From contig JAHBWH010000042.1 of assembly GCA_019637115.1 (NCBI GenBank), positions 1 through 50,861 on the forward strand: DNA of 50,861 bases. Direction: 5' to 3'. Shown piece after piece: positions 37,955 to 45,667 of the stretch; within the stretch, counting starts at the first letter, position 1, and each line of letters begins with the position of its first letter. Below the pieces are notes generated by a model, which was given only the letters and a program-made list of their open reading frames with translations, made no database searches and was not told where the DNA came from. Origin of the DNA: Myxococcales bacterium. Its GTDB lineage: Bacteria > Myxococcota_A > Polyangia > Polyangiales > Houyiibacteriaceae. A program made the position numbers and the translations under genes.

Positions 37955-38109
37955 CCCCAACCCGAAGTTCGTTCCGGGTTGCCGTGGATGATCGGCGTGG
38001 AGGTCGTTTGCCGCGCCGACGAAGGACAGGCCAAAGCCTATTCGAGGAGGTCGGCGAGCGAGATCCGCGTCGAGGGCCGCGGATACCCGGAACGAACTTC
38101 GGGTTGGGG
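37955..38109. mobile_element. MITE-like 155-bp element with perfect 24-bp inverted ends
   Basis: Bases 37955-37978 are the exact reverse complement of 38086-38109; both contain the core AACGAACTTCGGG or its complement. The interior matches the repeat at 19939-20017 almost base for base over its right half. There is no coding capacity. It starts at the base after one stop codon and ends at the beginning of the next gene, with no clear target duplication. It could be a miniature inverted-repeat transposable element, or a palindromic intergenic unit forming a hairpin in RNA. Confidence 0.75.
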
Positions 38110-39213
38110 GCACTAGCCCCGCCGCGAAGCGGTCGGTGGTCCACCTTCTGGGCGCTCGGCCTTCTGCTCGTGGTCGCCCAGGTCCCCTCGCGCGCGGCGG
38201 CCTCGGACCGCGCGCTGCGCGTCGCGCTCGTGCACCTGAACAACGCGATCGGGGATCCGATCCAGCTCCCGCTCCGTGTCCGCGAGGCGCTTGCGCTGTC
38301 GTGGCCGAAGGAGACGGCGCCCGCGCTGAGGGGAACCCTCGAGTGCATCGACGCCCTGCTCCGAGAGCAGGAGCTCCTGGGCGACCTCGACCGTCAGCAA
38401 GCGCGCGCGCTCGCTCGTCAGATCCGCGCGCTCGACGCGCCGCTGATGCGCTGCGCCGCGGCCGGCGTCTCCGGGGTCCATCCGGCGACCATCGCGGCGC
38501 GCCGGGCAGCGCTTCGCGAGATCCTGGGCGCGGTCGAAGAGGCAGACGCGCTGACCGGCGTGCTGGACGAGCAGGTGCGAGAGCCCGAAGCGCGTCGGCG
38601 GGCCGGCAGCGTGGTAGAGCGCCAGCGAGCCGAGCTCGCGGCGGCCCTGCGCGCCACGCTGACGCCCGAGGACGAGATCTGGCCTCGCGTCCGCGCGCTC
38701 TGGCGCGCCGTCGACCCGCCGCCACCATCGCCGATGCCGACGCGGTGGTCCGGCCGGAGCTCGGCGCCCGGGATTGTCACGGTCGTGCTCGGCGCGGTGC
38801 CGGTCATCCTCGCCGTACCCATCCTCGGCAGCCTGGCCGGGATCTTGCCGCCGTGGCCCTCGGTTGGCGGTGGGCTCTTGCTCGGGCTCGTCGCCGCGTT
38901 GCCCTCGGCGCTCGCGTGGGAGACGCGTTCGCGGGGGCTCGCGATCGCCGGCACGGTGCTCGGGGGGCTGACCCTCGGTGGGAGCCTCGCGCTCGCCACC
39001 CTGGCGCAGCACGACGTCGGGCGCTGGTTCGCTGGTGGTCTCCTCGCGGGCTCGGTCTTGAACCTCGTCTGGCTCTTCGGCGCGTGGGGGCACGCGCACC
39101 AGGTGGTCCGCGCCGAGCGACGCGCCGCCCGGCGGTGGCGGCGAGTGCTGACGGAGCTCAGCCCGGCGGCCAGCCCTGCGTTCACCGGGCTGAGCTGGCA
39201 GCGGACGTTCTGA
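38104..39213 (+). CDS. Hypothetical membrane protein, paralog 2
   Basis: About 369 residues. The frame has no ATG near a sensible N-terminus. TTG 38104, inside the end of the inverted-repeat element, gives a signal-like sequence (FWALGLLLVVAQVPSRAAA). GTG 38170 would give a shorter one. The first 215 residues are helical and polar, with LECIDALLREQ and LMRCAAAGV shared with the preceding paralog. Four hydrophobic segments at about 220-345 end in an Arg-rich tail. The 14 bases around its stop codon are repeated four times in tandem. The function is unknown. The start may have been altered by insertion of the element. Confidence 0.65.
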   Translation: MGALAPPRSGRWSTFWALGLLLVVAQVPSRAAASDRALRVALVHLNNAIGDPIQLPLRVREALALSWPKETAPALRGTLECIDALLREQELLGDLDRQQARALARQIRALDAPLMRCAAAGVSGVHPATIAARRAALREILGAVEEADALTGVLDEQVREPEARRRAGSVVERQRAELAAALRATLTPEDEIWPRVRALWRAVDPPPPSPMPTRWSGRSSAPGIVTVVLGAVPVILAVPILGSLAGILPPWPSVGGGLLLGLVAALPSALAWETRSRGLAIAGTVLGGLTLGGSLALATLAQHDVGRWFAGGLLAGSVLNLVWLFGAWGHAHQVVRAERRAARRWRRVLTELSPAASPAFTGLSWQRTF

Positions 39214-39256
39214 GGCGGACGTTCTGAGGCGGACGTTCTGAGGCGGACGTTCTGAG
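39201..39256. repeat. Four perfect 14-bp tandem repeats over a stop codon
   Basis: GCGGACGTTCTGAG occurs four times without change. The first copy contains the last codons and TGA of the preceding gene, so the array is a multiplied gene end. Nothing else was seen between 39257 and 39450. Confidence 0.95.
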
Positions 39257-39450
39257 GCGGACTGCTGCGCATGGGAGCGTGAGCTCGCGGAGTTCGCCTG
39301 GAGCCTGCGTCGATCCGATGCCGACGCCGAAGTGACGGCAGAGGCTCACGCTTCGACCGAACTATTCCGTGCAAGATCCGCGGAGCCTGCCTCCAACACC
39401 CTCTCGAGGCGCACAGCGCGCTGCGGAACCAATGACCAATGAGGCGAGCC

Positions 39451-40209
39451 ATGAACCGACTGATGTCCTCCTCCTTCTCGATATCCATTCTCTGCGCGAT
39501 CGCCCTCTCTGGTCTAGGCTGCGCACCGGTGGACACCCCCGAGACGTCGGCCGCCGCCGAGCTCCGGCGCTTCGAAGCCGAGGATCATCTCGGAACACCG
39601 CACGCCGTCGTCGTTCGAAGTCGACGCGAACTCGCGAACGGAATCGCGTTCGCCCTCGACGTGGACGGGCTACCGTACCGCGTAGAGTTGCGCCGCGAGG
39701 AGAGAGGCTCGGTGCTCGAGGCTTCGACCGAGCTCGGCGAGACGCTCGCACTCGCCGAGGTCCACGACGCGGGTGAGATCGTCTTGCACAACGAGCGAGG
39801 CACCGTGCTGTCGAACACCGGCGAGGTGACGCGATGCGAGCTCCTCGACGAGGCGTTCGAGCCGATCACGGTGATGCTCGTTTCGTCCGTGGTGATCGGT
39901 GAGCTCACCGCGATCGCGCCGGACGAGCAGCCAGAGGTCGACGCGGAGGTCGGTGCGCAACGCGCGGCACTCTCCCGGGCGCGTCAGACTGACTCGCAGC
40001 AAGCGACGGCATCGTTCATCGGGGTTCAGGTTTCGTTCTCGTGCAGTGGCTCTTCGTGCTCCTCGGAGAACGGCAATCAGAGCTGCTGCTGCGCGGTCAA
40101 CTGGACGTGCGTCCGAACGCACCACATGTGCTTCTGCCGACCGCCTGGGGGAAGCTGCAACGATTGCTCGGGTCCTCAAGATCTGACGACAGGTGGTAGC
40201 CGCGACTGA
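39451..40209 (+). CDS. Hypothetical Cys-rich lipoprotein
   Basis: A 252-residue protein. I start at ATG 39451 (GAGG upstream); an in-frame ATG lies four codons earlier. The signal sequence ends in the lipobox SGLGC (C24). The middle is acidic and beta-rich. The last 60 or so residues hold 12 Cys in a compact block (CSGSSCSS, CCCAVNWTC, HHMCFC, CNDC), a metal- or disulfide-rich knot. No family is recognised. It is probably anchored in a membrane and exposed to the periplasm or surface. A strong hairpin terminator follows. Confidence 0.75.
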   Translation: MNRLMSSSFSISILCAIALSGLGCAPVDTPETSAAAELRRFEAEDHLGTPHAVVVRSRRELANGIAFALDVDGLPYRVELRREERGSVLEASTELGETLALAEVHDAGEIVLHNERGTVLSNTGEVTRCELLDEAFEPITVMLVSSVVIGELTAIAPDEQPEVDAEVGAQRAALSRARQTDSQQATASFIGVQVSFSCSGSSCSSENGNQSCCCAVNWTCVRTHHMCFCRPPGGSCNDCSGPQDLTTGGSRD

Positions 40210-40236
40210 CTCGTGACCTTTCATCGACGCTTTTCG

Positions 40237-40269
40237 AAGGCGCGCGATCTCCGGATCGCGCGCCTTTGT
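40237..40269 (+). terminator. Intrinsic terminator hairpin after the Cys-rich lipoprotein
   Basis: A perfect 13-bp stem (AAGGCGCGCGATC paired with 40254-40266) around a TCCG loop, followed by a short T-rich run. It lies 28 bp after the stop codon at 40209. The downstream U tract is weak (TGT), as is common in GC-rich genomes. Confidence 0.75.
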
Positions 40270-40334
40270 CGGGCGCCTCTCGAGAGGACCCCGTTGCTTT
40301 CGACGGTCTGGAAGTCCTATCCTCTCGACTGGTG

Positions 40335-40784
40335 ATGACGATCAATGGCTATTCTGATGCGAAGTCTCGCGCCCGGGTCATCGTGGTGGCCGCGTGGGTA
40401 GCGTCCGCCGCGCTTGGCGCCTGCGATACCACGGAACACGGCCCTGACTCGGGCACACATTTCACCTGCGAGCAAGCCACCTACGAATGGGCAGCGATCG
40501 CGGCAGAGGCGTCCTCGGGCGGCGTGTGCACCGACGATGGGGACTGCATCTTGGTCTCTGTCGACCTCGATTGTGACCCCTCCAGCCGCGAGGGGGCGTT
40601 CGTCGGCTCGTGTCCTCGAGCGATCTCAGCCGCGGATGAGCCAGCGTTCGAAGTTCGTCTCGGCGCAGCAGCGAGTGAGATGTGCGCTCGGATCGACCCC
40701 ACGTGTCGTTCGGCGCCGATCTGTCTGAGGGTTGAGGCGGTCTGCGAGGCCGGGATCTGCGTGACGCGCACCGTCGATGGATGA
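40335..40784 (+). CDS. Hypothetical small lipoprotein
   Basis: A 149-residue protein from ATG 40335. The N-terminus has a rather long n-region, a hydrophobic stretch, and a lipobox ALGAC (C30). The mature part has six or more Cys and a CTDDGDCILVSVDLDC motif of the kind found in many short myxobacterial lipoproteins of unknown function. An upstream in-frame ATG at 40266 falls directly after the terminator hairpin and would spoil the signal peptide. The neighbouring gene on the opposite strand converges 10 bp downstream. Confidence 0.72.
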   Translation: MTINGYSDAKSRARVIVVAAWVASAALGACDTTEHGPDSGTHFTCEQATYEWAAIAAEASSGGVCTDDGDCILVSVDLDCDPSSREGAFVGSCPRAISAADEPAFEVRLGAAASEMCARIDPTCRSAPICLRVEAVCEAGICVTRTVDG

Positions 40785-40794
40785 GCTCTCCGAC

Positions 40795-41925
40795 TTACTG
40801 CACACCCTCCGCGGTCTTCGCCGTGAGCCCACCCGTCGCGAGGTCGACGAGCGCTGTCGCAAGGCGCGCGTTGGCCAATGACCTCGCGACGTCGGCGACA
40901 CGCGCTCGAACGTCGGCACGTTGGGGTTCGTCGCTCGCCGTCAGCCATGCGATCGCGGCCCCGAGGCGCCGATCCGGTCGCGCCCCCGGATCCCCGAGCA
41001 CCGCCTCGAAGCTCGCGGGCAGCGCGGGCTGGCGGTAGCCCGAACACGCCAAGACCTCGAGGTCGTGGCGCCAACGCGCGAAATCGCGCCCCTCACGCCC
41101 GAGCTCGGCGCCCGCATCGCTCGACGCGCTCAAGGTGGCGCGGATTTTGGCCTCCACCCAGGCGCGACGGCTCTTGGGCGCTGCCAGCGGGATGACGTAC
41201 CGTCGGTCGGCGGTGATGACGTGGAGACCTTGCTCCGCGCCCTTCACGCTGATCACGTCACGGGCCGGAACGAAGAGGGCAGCGACGCGGACCCCGTCGG
41301 GCGCGAAGACGACCGACGAGCGAAACCACGGCGAGCAGATGCGCGTCACTTCTGGCGTCAGCGTGGCCGCGAGGATCCCGAGCATGCCGAGGATCAGAGG
41401 GCCCGCAGAATCCGGCGCATGCGCGTGAGCGCCGTGTGGCACGCTGATGAACACCACGAGCCCGAGCGTGCCCAGCATCCACAACCCAGCGACGCCGAGC
41501 GACATGAGCTCGTCCTCTTGGTCGACGTGGACGCACCGAGCACCGAGCACGTCGAGGACCTCACTCAGCTGCTCCGGCTCGTCCACTTCGACGCGCGCCG
41601 ACTGACCTCCGGCGCGGTCGACGCAAACCGCGAGTGCAGGCGACGAGAGGTCGAGCCTTACCTGGTGCACGCTCCGGCGGTCGAACGTCCGCGCCCGCCG
41701 GATTCGATCACCTCGCCCGGCCAGCCACGTTCTGGCCACGCCCACCCCCACGACCGCCGCGGCGGCCACGGCGAGCACGTCACCGCGTACGATCACGGCC
41801 ACGGTCAACGAGGCACCGACGGCGCCGACCCACCATGCTCGGGCCCGACCCGAGAAGGAGATGCGCCACCGCGGGTGTCGCTCCAGCACCTCCGCGAGTG
41901 AGGGGGTGACCTCGTCAAAGGACAT
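40795..41925 (-). CDS. Hypothetical membrane protein
   Basis: A 376-residue protein from ATG 41925. Two hydrophobic segments at about 30-70 form an N-terminal hairpin, and two more at about 143-190 form a second. The stretch at about 205-260 (VVFAPDGVRVAALFVPARDVISVKGAEQGLHVITADRRYVIPL) resembles a PH-like domain of membrane proteins. A soluble helical C-terminus follows with a D/R/L pattern. I do not recognise the family. The preceding 133 bp to the divergent gene at 42059 carry no clear promoter. Confidence 0.72.
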   Translation of the reverse strand: MSFDEVTPSLAEVLERHPRWRISFSGRARAWWVGAVGASLTVAVIVRGDVLAVAAAAVVGVGVARTWLAGRGDRIRRARTFDRRSVHQVRLDLSSPALAVCVDRAGGQSARVEVDEPEQLSEVLDVLGARCVHVDQEDELMSLGVAGLWMLGTLGLVVFISVPHGAHAHAPDSAGPLILGMLGILAATLTPEVTRICSPWFRSSVVFAPDGVRVAALFVPARDVISVKGAEQGLHVITADRRYVIPLAAPKSRRAWVEAKIRATLSASSDAGAELGREGRDFARWRHDLEVLACSGYRQPALPASFEAVLGDPGARPDRRLGAAIAWLTASDEPQRADVRARVADVARSLANARLATALVDLATGGLTAKTAEGVQ

Positions 41926-42058
41926 TCACGCAGTCTGCCGCCTCGTAGGGGTCGTGTCGTGCGCCTTCGCGGAGGCGCCTCCGGCGACCTGGTCGTCGTC
42001 ATGGGAACCGCGCGATCGACGGGCCCGTGGCGCGAGGGTCGATTCGGGTTGGATACTG

Positions 42059-42502
42059 ATGACGACGATGACCGACGCGACCACGGAACGGCCACGCGTG
42101 CCTTCGCGGAAGAAAGCTCGGAGGTTGCGCCACGCGCTCGGCGCGTTGCTCGCCTTCGTCGCGTTCAACGCCTTCGGAGGCGGGATCTATGGGCTCACGG
42201 GCGCGCCGGACGTCCCGACGGAATGGCTCGAGGGCAGCCCCTTCGCCGACTACTTCGTGCCGAGCCTCGTCCTCGTCGGGGCCGTCGGCGGGTCGTGTCT
42301 CCTCGGGGCCATCGCCGCCTTCGCGCGCTGGCCGAGGGCTCAGCTGCTGGCGTTCGCGGCGAGCGCCATCCTCCTCGCGTGGATCGCCGCGCAGTTCGCG
42401 ATCATCGGGCTCGTCTCTTGGCTTCAGCCCGCCATCGTGGTGGCGGCGCTGTCGATCGCTGCCCTCGCTCGCGCCTTGGCCCGAGGGCGCCCGGAAGGAT
42501 GA
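42059..42502 (+). CDS. Hypothetical four-helix membrane protein
   Basis: A 147-residue protein from ATG 42059, with further ATG three codons on. A basic N-terminus (RKKARRLRH) precedes four hydrophobic segments at about 25-45, 62-85, 92-115 and 117-138. It is probably an integral inner-membrane protein. The family is unknown. The DNA around its stop codon is duplicated just downstream. Confidence 0.7.
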   Translation: MTTMTDATTERPRVPSRKKARRLRHALGALLAFVAFNAFGGGIYGLTGAPDVPTEWLEGSPFADYFVPSLVLVGAVGGSCLLGAIAAFARWPRAQLLAFAASAILLAWIAAQFAIIGLVSWLQPAIVVAALSIAALARALARGRPEG

Positions 42503-42578
42503 GCCTGTTGCCAAACTCGCCAGGCTCGGGCTTTGGCCCGAGGGGGCCTGGAAGGATGAGCTGGCTGCCAGGCTCGCC
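42473..42578. repeat. Duplicated 49-bp gene end
   Basis: Bases 42473-42521 (last codons and stop of the membrane-protein gene) recur at 42530-42578 with substitutions, period 57 bp. Shared stretches are TTGGCCCGAGGG and GGAAGGATGAGC. The second copy repeats the stop codon in the same frame. Confidence 0.88.
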
Positions 42579-42647
42579 GGACGGACGCGGGCTCGAAGCT
42601 CTGCGACGATGGCACTCTGCGTCCGTCATGAAGGACCATGAAGCGCC

Positions 42648-43070
42648 ATGAACCACCGACTCTCCGTCGAAGACGCCACACGGACCTTGGAGAAGGTCTT
42701 GCCCGTTCGACAGGGCGACCTGAGTCTTCAGCTGGCGACCGGCTCCTCCGTCACGGAACGTGACGGCTCGTTGATCGCCACCCTGCGACTCTTCGTTTTC
42801 GAGGCGGGCGCGATCCGCGACATCAAGGAGCAGGATGTGCTGCTCCTCCATGCGAGACACCGGGAGGTCGGGCCCGACCGCTTCGAAGCGTTCATCACCG
42901 GGTGGGCGCGGGCGCTGCGAGCGTTTTTCGAGGAACGGGGCGTAGCGACCGTGGAGCAGCTCATGCCTTGCGACCTGTTGTTCGCGGAGGTGGCTGGCAT
43001 GAAGCGCCCGCAGACGGCGGAAGAGTTCGCGCGGGCGTGCGGAACGAAGACGCGCCTCGGGCAATGGTGA
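42648..43070 (+). CDS. Hypothetical protein
   Basis: A 140-residue soluble protein from ATG 42648, without signal peptide or membrane helix. It reads as alternating strands and helices (LSLQLATGSSVTERDGSLIATLRLFVFEAG, then EAFITGWARALRAFFEERGVAT). One could imagine a small alpha/beta domain; no family is recognised. It follows the four-helix membrane protein by 145 bp on the same strand and may share its transcript. Confidence 0.55.
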   Translation: MNHRLSVEDATRTLEKVLPVRQGDLSLQLATGSSVTERDGSLIATLRLFVFEAGAIRDIKEQDVLLLHARHREVGPDRFEAFITGWARALRAFFEERGVATVEQLMPCDLLFAEVAGMKRPQTAEEFARACGTKTRLGQW

Positions 43071-43272
43071 GGCCTGCCTCTCCGGCCCTTCGTTCTCTGC
43101 GGTGGCATCGAACACCGGCGCGTCGGCGGTCTTGCGGACGGCAAGGCCGCGCGATCGAGCGGAGCTCACCAGTGTGCGGTCGAGCGTGCTGCGTCAGTGG
43201 GCGCGTGTCAGTGGGCGCGGGTCAGTCGGCGTGACAGTCCGGCGTGACAGCTGGCGCGCGTCGGTCGGCGCA

Positions 43273-43394
43273 CGTCAGTCGGCGTGCGGGAACGTGAGCA
43301 CAGGGCGGTCGGCACGCGTCAGTCGGCGCGCGGGAACGTGAGCACAGGGCGGTTGGCGCGCGTCAGTCAGCGCGCGGGAGCGTGAGCACGAAGG
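43273..43394. repeat. 44-bp tandem repeats copied from the kinase gene's 3' end
   Basis: Units start at 43273, 43317 and 43361 with CGTCAGTC(G/A)GCG(C/T)GCGGGA. The third is the real 3' end of the NtrY-like gene (stop at 43363-43365). The 80 or so bases before 43273 carry shorter, decayed GTCAGT(C/G)GGCG units. This fills the gap after 43070. Confidence 0.92.
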
Positions 43395-44841
43395 CTGCCC
43401 CGCCGAGCTCGCTGCGCTGGGCGCGGATCTCGCCGCCGTGCTCGAGCACGACCTTCTTCACGATCGCGAGGCCGAGGCCGGTGCCGTCGCTCTTGGTCGT
43501 GAAGTAGGGGTCGAAGACGCGTTCGAGGTCCGCGTCGCGGATGCCGGGGCCGTCGTCCTCGATCCAGAGCTCGAGCTGGTCGCCCGCGTCGCGGGTGGTG
43601 ACGCGCACGCGGCCGCCGTCGCGGCCGCGGAGGGCCTGCAGCGCGTTGCGGACGAGGTTGTCGATGCCTCGGCGGAGCATCATCGCGTCGATCGCCACGG
43701 GGGTGGGCTCCGAAGGCGGCGTGATCTCGACCGTGGGGCCCCCCTCGCCGTGGCCGATCACGTCCTCCCGAATCGCTGGCACGTTGCGCGCGAGGTCGCT
43801 GAGGAAGTCGCGCAGATCGGCGGCGACGAGCTCGGCCTCGGGGAGCTTCGCGAACGCGCTGAACTCGCCGACGAGGCGGCGCAGGGTGTCGACCTCTTCT
43901 TCGATGATGGCGCGCGCGTCGTCGAGCTTGCGGCGGTAGCGCTCGTCGTCCCCTCGGTAGCTCTGGTGGATCTCCTGCGCGGCGAGCTGGATCGGCGTGA
44001 GCGGGTTCTTGATCTCGTGCGCGAGGCGGCGCGCGAATTCCTGCCACGCGCCGATGCGTTGGAGGTAGTCGATGCGCGCGCGGGATTCGCGCAGGTCGCG
44101 CACCATCCCGTTGAAGGTGTCGATGAGCTCGCCGACCTCGTCACGACCCTCCGTCTGTACGTACACCGTGAGGTCGCCGGCGCCGACCTTGCGGACGGCG
44201 AGCGCCAGGGTGCCGACGCGGCGGGTGACGCGGCGCGCGAGGACGAGGGCGAGGGCGAGGGCGCCGATGATGATGATGGCGAGGAAGACGATGTAGACGA
44301 TGACGTAGGTCCCGCTGACGTAGTCGGCTTGGTCGTCGAGGCGCGCGATGACCTCGGCGGCCTCGCCGGCCGCCTGGAGGGACTCGAAGACCGCGACGGG
44401 CGCGGTGGCGACGACACGAAGGCGCCAGCCGTCGCCGAGCTCGCGCTCGAGCGTGACGGGGCGGCGCGTGTCGGGATCGAGGCGAGTGGGCTCCTCGACA
44501 AGGACGATCTCGTCGTCGCCCTGGACGGTCGCGATCGAGGCGATCGAGGGATAGCGGGCGAGGCTCGCGCGGAAGAACGCCTCGGGGTCCTCCGGGTCGA
44601 GCGCGCGGTGGAAGGCGATCGCGTCCGCGACGTGCTCGGCGTCGTCGCGCAGCGTCTCGAGGTGCGCGCGCGAGGCCTCCGCGGACTCTTCGAGGCGCGC
44701 GCGGATCTCGGGGTTCACGCCGAGGCGGTAGGCGTCGCGGAGCGCGGGGCGACCGAGCACGAGCGCGCCGAGGAGGGGCGCGAAGGCGACGAGCGCCATC
44801 GTCCCGAGCAGCCGCCGCTCGAAGCGAGAGTAGCGCCTCAT
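43363..44841 (-). CDS. NtrY-like sensor histidine kinase
   Basis: A 492-residue protein from ATG 44841. It has an N-terminal membrane helix (residues 11-30), a periplasmic sensor region to about 170, a second helix with an Ile-rich core (185-205), a HAMP linker (RRVTRRVGTLA...VGELIDTFNGM), and the HisKA box RLAHEIKNPLTP with phospho-acceptor H275. The HATPase domain has RNALQAL, ELWIEDDGPGI, FDPYFTTKSDGTGLGLAIVKK and the final GAAFVLTLP. NP-LTP after the His is typical of NtrY/NtrB-type kinases that partner sigma-54 activators. It follows a DUF4390-like gene, a common arrangement. No response regulator is adjacent; the orphan NtrC-like protein at 28310-29674 is a candidate. Confidence 0.94.
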   Translation of the reverse strand: MRRYSRFERRLLGTMALVAFAPLLGALVLGRPALRDAYRLGVNPEIRARLEESAEASRAHLETLRDDAEHVADAIAFHRALDPEDPEAFFRASLARYPSIASIATVQGDDEIVLVEEPTRLDPDTRRPVTLERELGDGWRLRVVATAPVAVFESLQAAGEAAEVIARLDDQADYVSGTYVIVYIVFLAIIIIGALALALVLARRVTRRVGTLALAVRKVGAGDLTVYVQTEGRDEVGELIDTFNGMVRDLRESRARIDYLQRIGAWQEFARRLAHEIKNPLTPIQLAAQEIHQSYRGDDERYRRKLDDARAIIEEEVDTLRRLVGEFSAFAKLPEAELVAADLRDFLSDLARNVPAIREDVIGHGEGGPTVEITPPSEPTPVAIDAMMLRRGIDNLVRNALQALRGRDGGRVRVTTRDAGDQLELWIEDDGPGIRDADLERVFDPYFTTKSDGTGLGLAIVKKVVLEHGGEIRAQRSELGGAAFVLTLPRAD

Positions 44842-45032
44842 GGCACCTCGACGGGCTCGGAGCGGCGCTCGACGTCGTCGTCTGCCACGCAGGCGACTGT
44901 CCCGAGCCGGCGCCAGTCGTGGCGAGAGAAGCGCCTCATCTCGACGGGCTCGGAGCGGCGCTCGACGTCGTCGTCTGCCTCGCAGGCGACTGTCCCGAGC
45001 CGGCGCCAGTCGTGGCGAGAGATGCACCTCAT
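44838..45032 (-). CDS. Relay reading frame between DUF4390-like and kinase genes
   Basis: A 64-residue frame with ATG 45032 overlapping the upstream stop (ATGA 45032-45029) and its own stop overlapping the kinase ATG (ATGA 44841-44838). It contains two units of about 31 residues, each a kinase-like start (MRRFSRHDWRRLGTVA, compare MRRYSRFERRLLGTMA) joined to a tail like the upstream protein's C-terminus (CEADDDVERRSEPVE, compare CEADRVVEFRSEPVEVP). It is therefore a duplicated gene junction. Between the two units a 5-bp deletion removed the stop, fusing them in frame. It is probably not a functional protein but keeps translation coupled. Confidence 0.4.
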   Translation of the reverse strand: MRCISRHDWRRLGTVACEADDDVERRSEPVEMRRFSRHDWRRLGTVACVADDDVERRSEPVEVP

Positions 45033-45056
45033 GGCACCTCGACGGGCTCGGAGCGG
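44841..45056. repeat. Junction duplication between DUF4390-like and kinase genes, periods 93 and 98 bp
   Basis: CTCGACGGGCTCGGAGCGG begins at 44847, 44940 and 45038. The first two intervals share TCGTCGTCTGCC(A/T)CGCAGGC and CCCGAGCCGGCGCCAGTCG. The middle copy lacks five bases at the ATG-adjacent stop. The array encodes the relay frame. Confidence 0.93.
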
Positions 45057-45667
45057 AACTCGACGACGCGGTCGGCCTCGCAGATCTCGCGGCGGACGAT
45101 GTTGATGACGATGGGGCCGATCGGGCTATCACTGCCGGTGCCCGAGCCGCGGAGGATCTGGCGACAGCGGGTCGGGCTGACGGGGTTGAGCTCGGCGCGG
45201 ATGGCGAAGAAGATCGTGCGGGCACGCTGCTCCGCCCAGATCGAGGCGTCGCCGATCGGCACGCGGCGGAGCACGAGGCATTGGTCGAGGACGGCGTCGT
45301 AGGTCGGCACGACGGCGGCGCGGCGGCCGCGTCGGACGACGTATTGGCGCGCGAAGATGTCGTAGGTGACGACGCAGGTCGCTTGGCGGGTGAGGAAGGG
45401 GGTCGCGGCGCCACGGCGAAAGGCCTGCACGGTGACGCTGAGGTGCTGCGCGATGCCGCTCTCCATCCGCGCGCGGACGGCGTCGTTCTCGGCGAGATCG
45501 CGCACGCCGACGTGTACGTGGGGCGCGCCCTCGTTCCACTCTACGCCGACGCGGCGGGTCGGCAGACTCTGCGCGACCGCCACCGCGCTGAGGGTGAGCA
45601 GCAGCGCGGGGGCGAGCGCCCGAGAGGGCCACCGACGTCGAGGGGAGCGGACCCGGCGCCAGCGCAT
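45029..45667 (-). CDS. DUF4390-like secreted protein
   Basis: A 212-residue protein from ATG 45667, overlapping the BamA-like stop by one base (TGATG). A basic N-terminus and a hydrophobic stretch ending in AVAVAQ form a signal peptide. The mature part (VHVGVRDLAENDAVRARMESGIAQHLSVTVQAFRRG..., then VVTYDIFARQYVV) has the strand-helix pattern of DUF4390, a periplasmic family often found just upstream of NtrY-type kinases. Assignment rests on pattern and context. It is likely a periplasmic partner of the kinase or of envelope stress sensing. It carries two Cys pairs. Confidence 0.68.
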   Translation of the reverse strand: MRWRRVRSPRRRWPSRALAPALLLTLSAVAVAQSLPTRRVGVEWNEGAPHVHVGVRDLAENDAVRARMESGIAQHLSVTVQAFRRGAATPFLTRQATCVVTYDIFARQYVVRRGRRAAVVPTYDAVLDQCLVLRRVPIGDASIWAEQRARTIFFAIRAELNPVSPTRCRQILRGSGTGSDSPIGPIVINIVRREICEADRVVEFRSEPVEVP

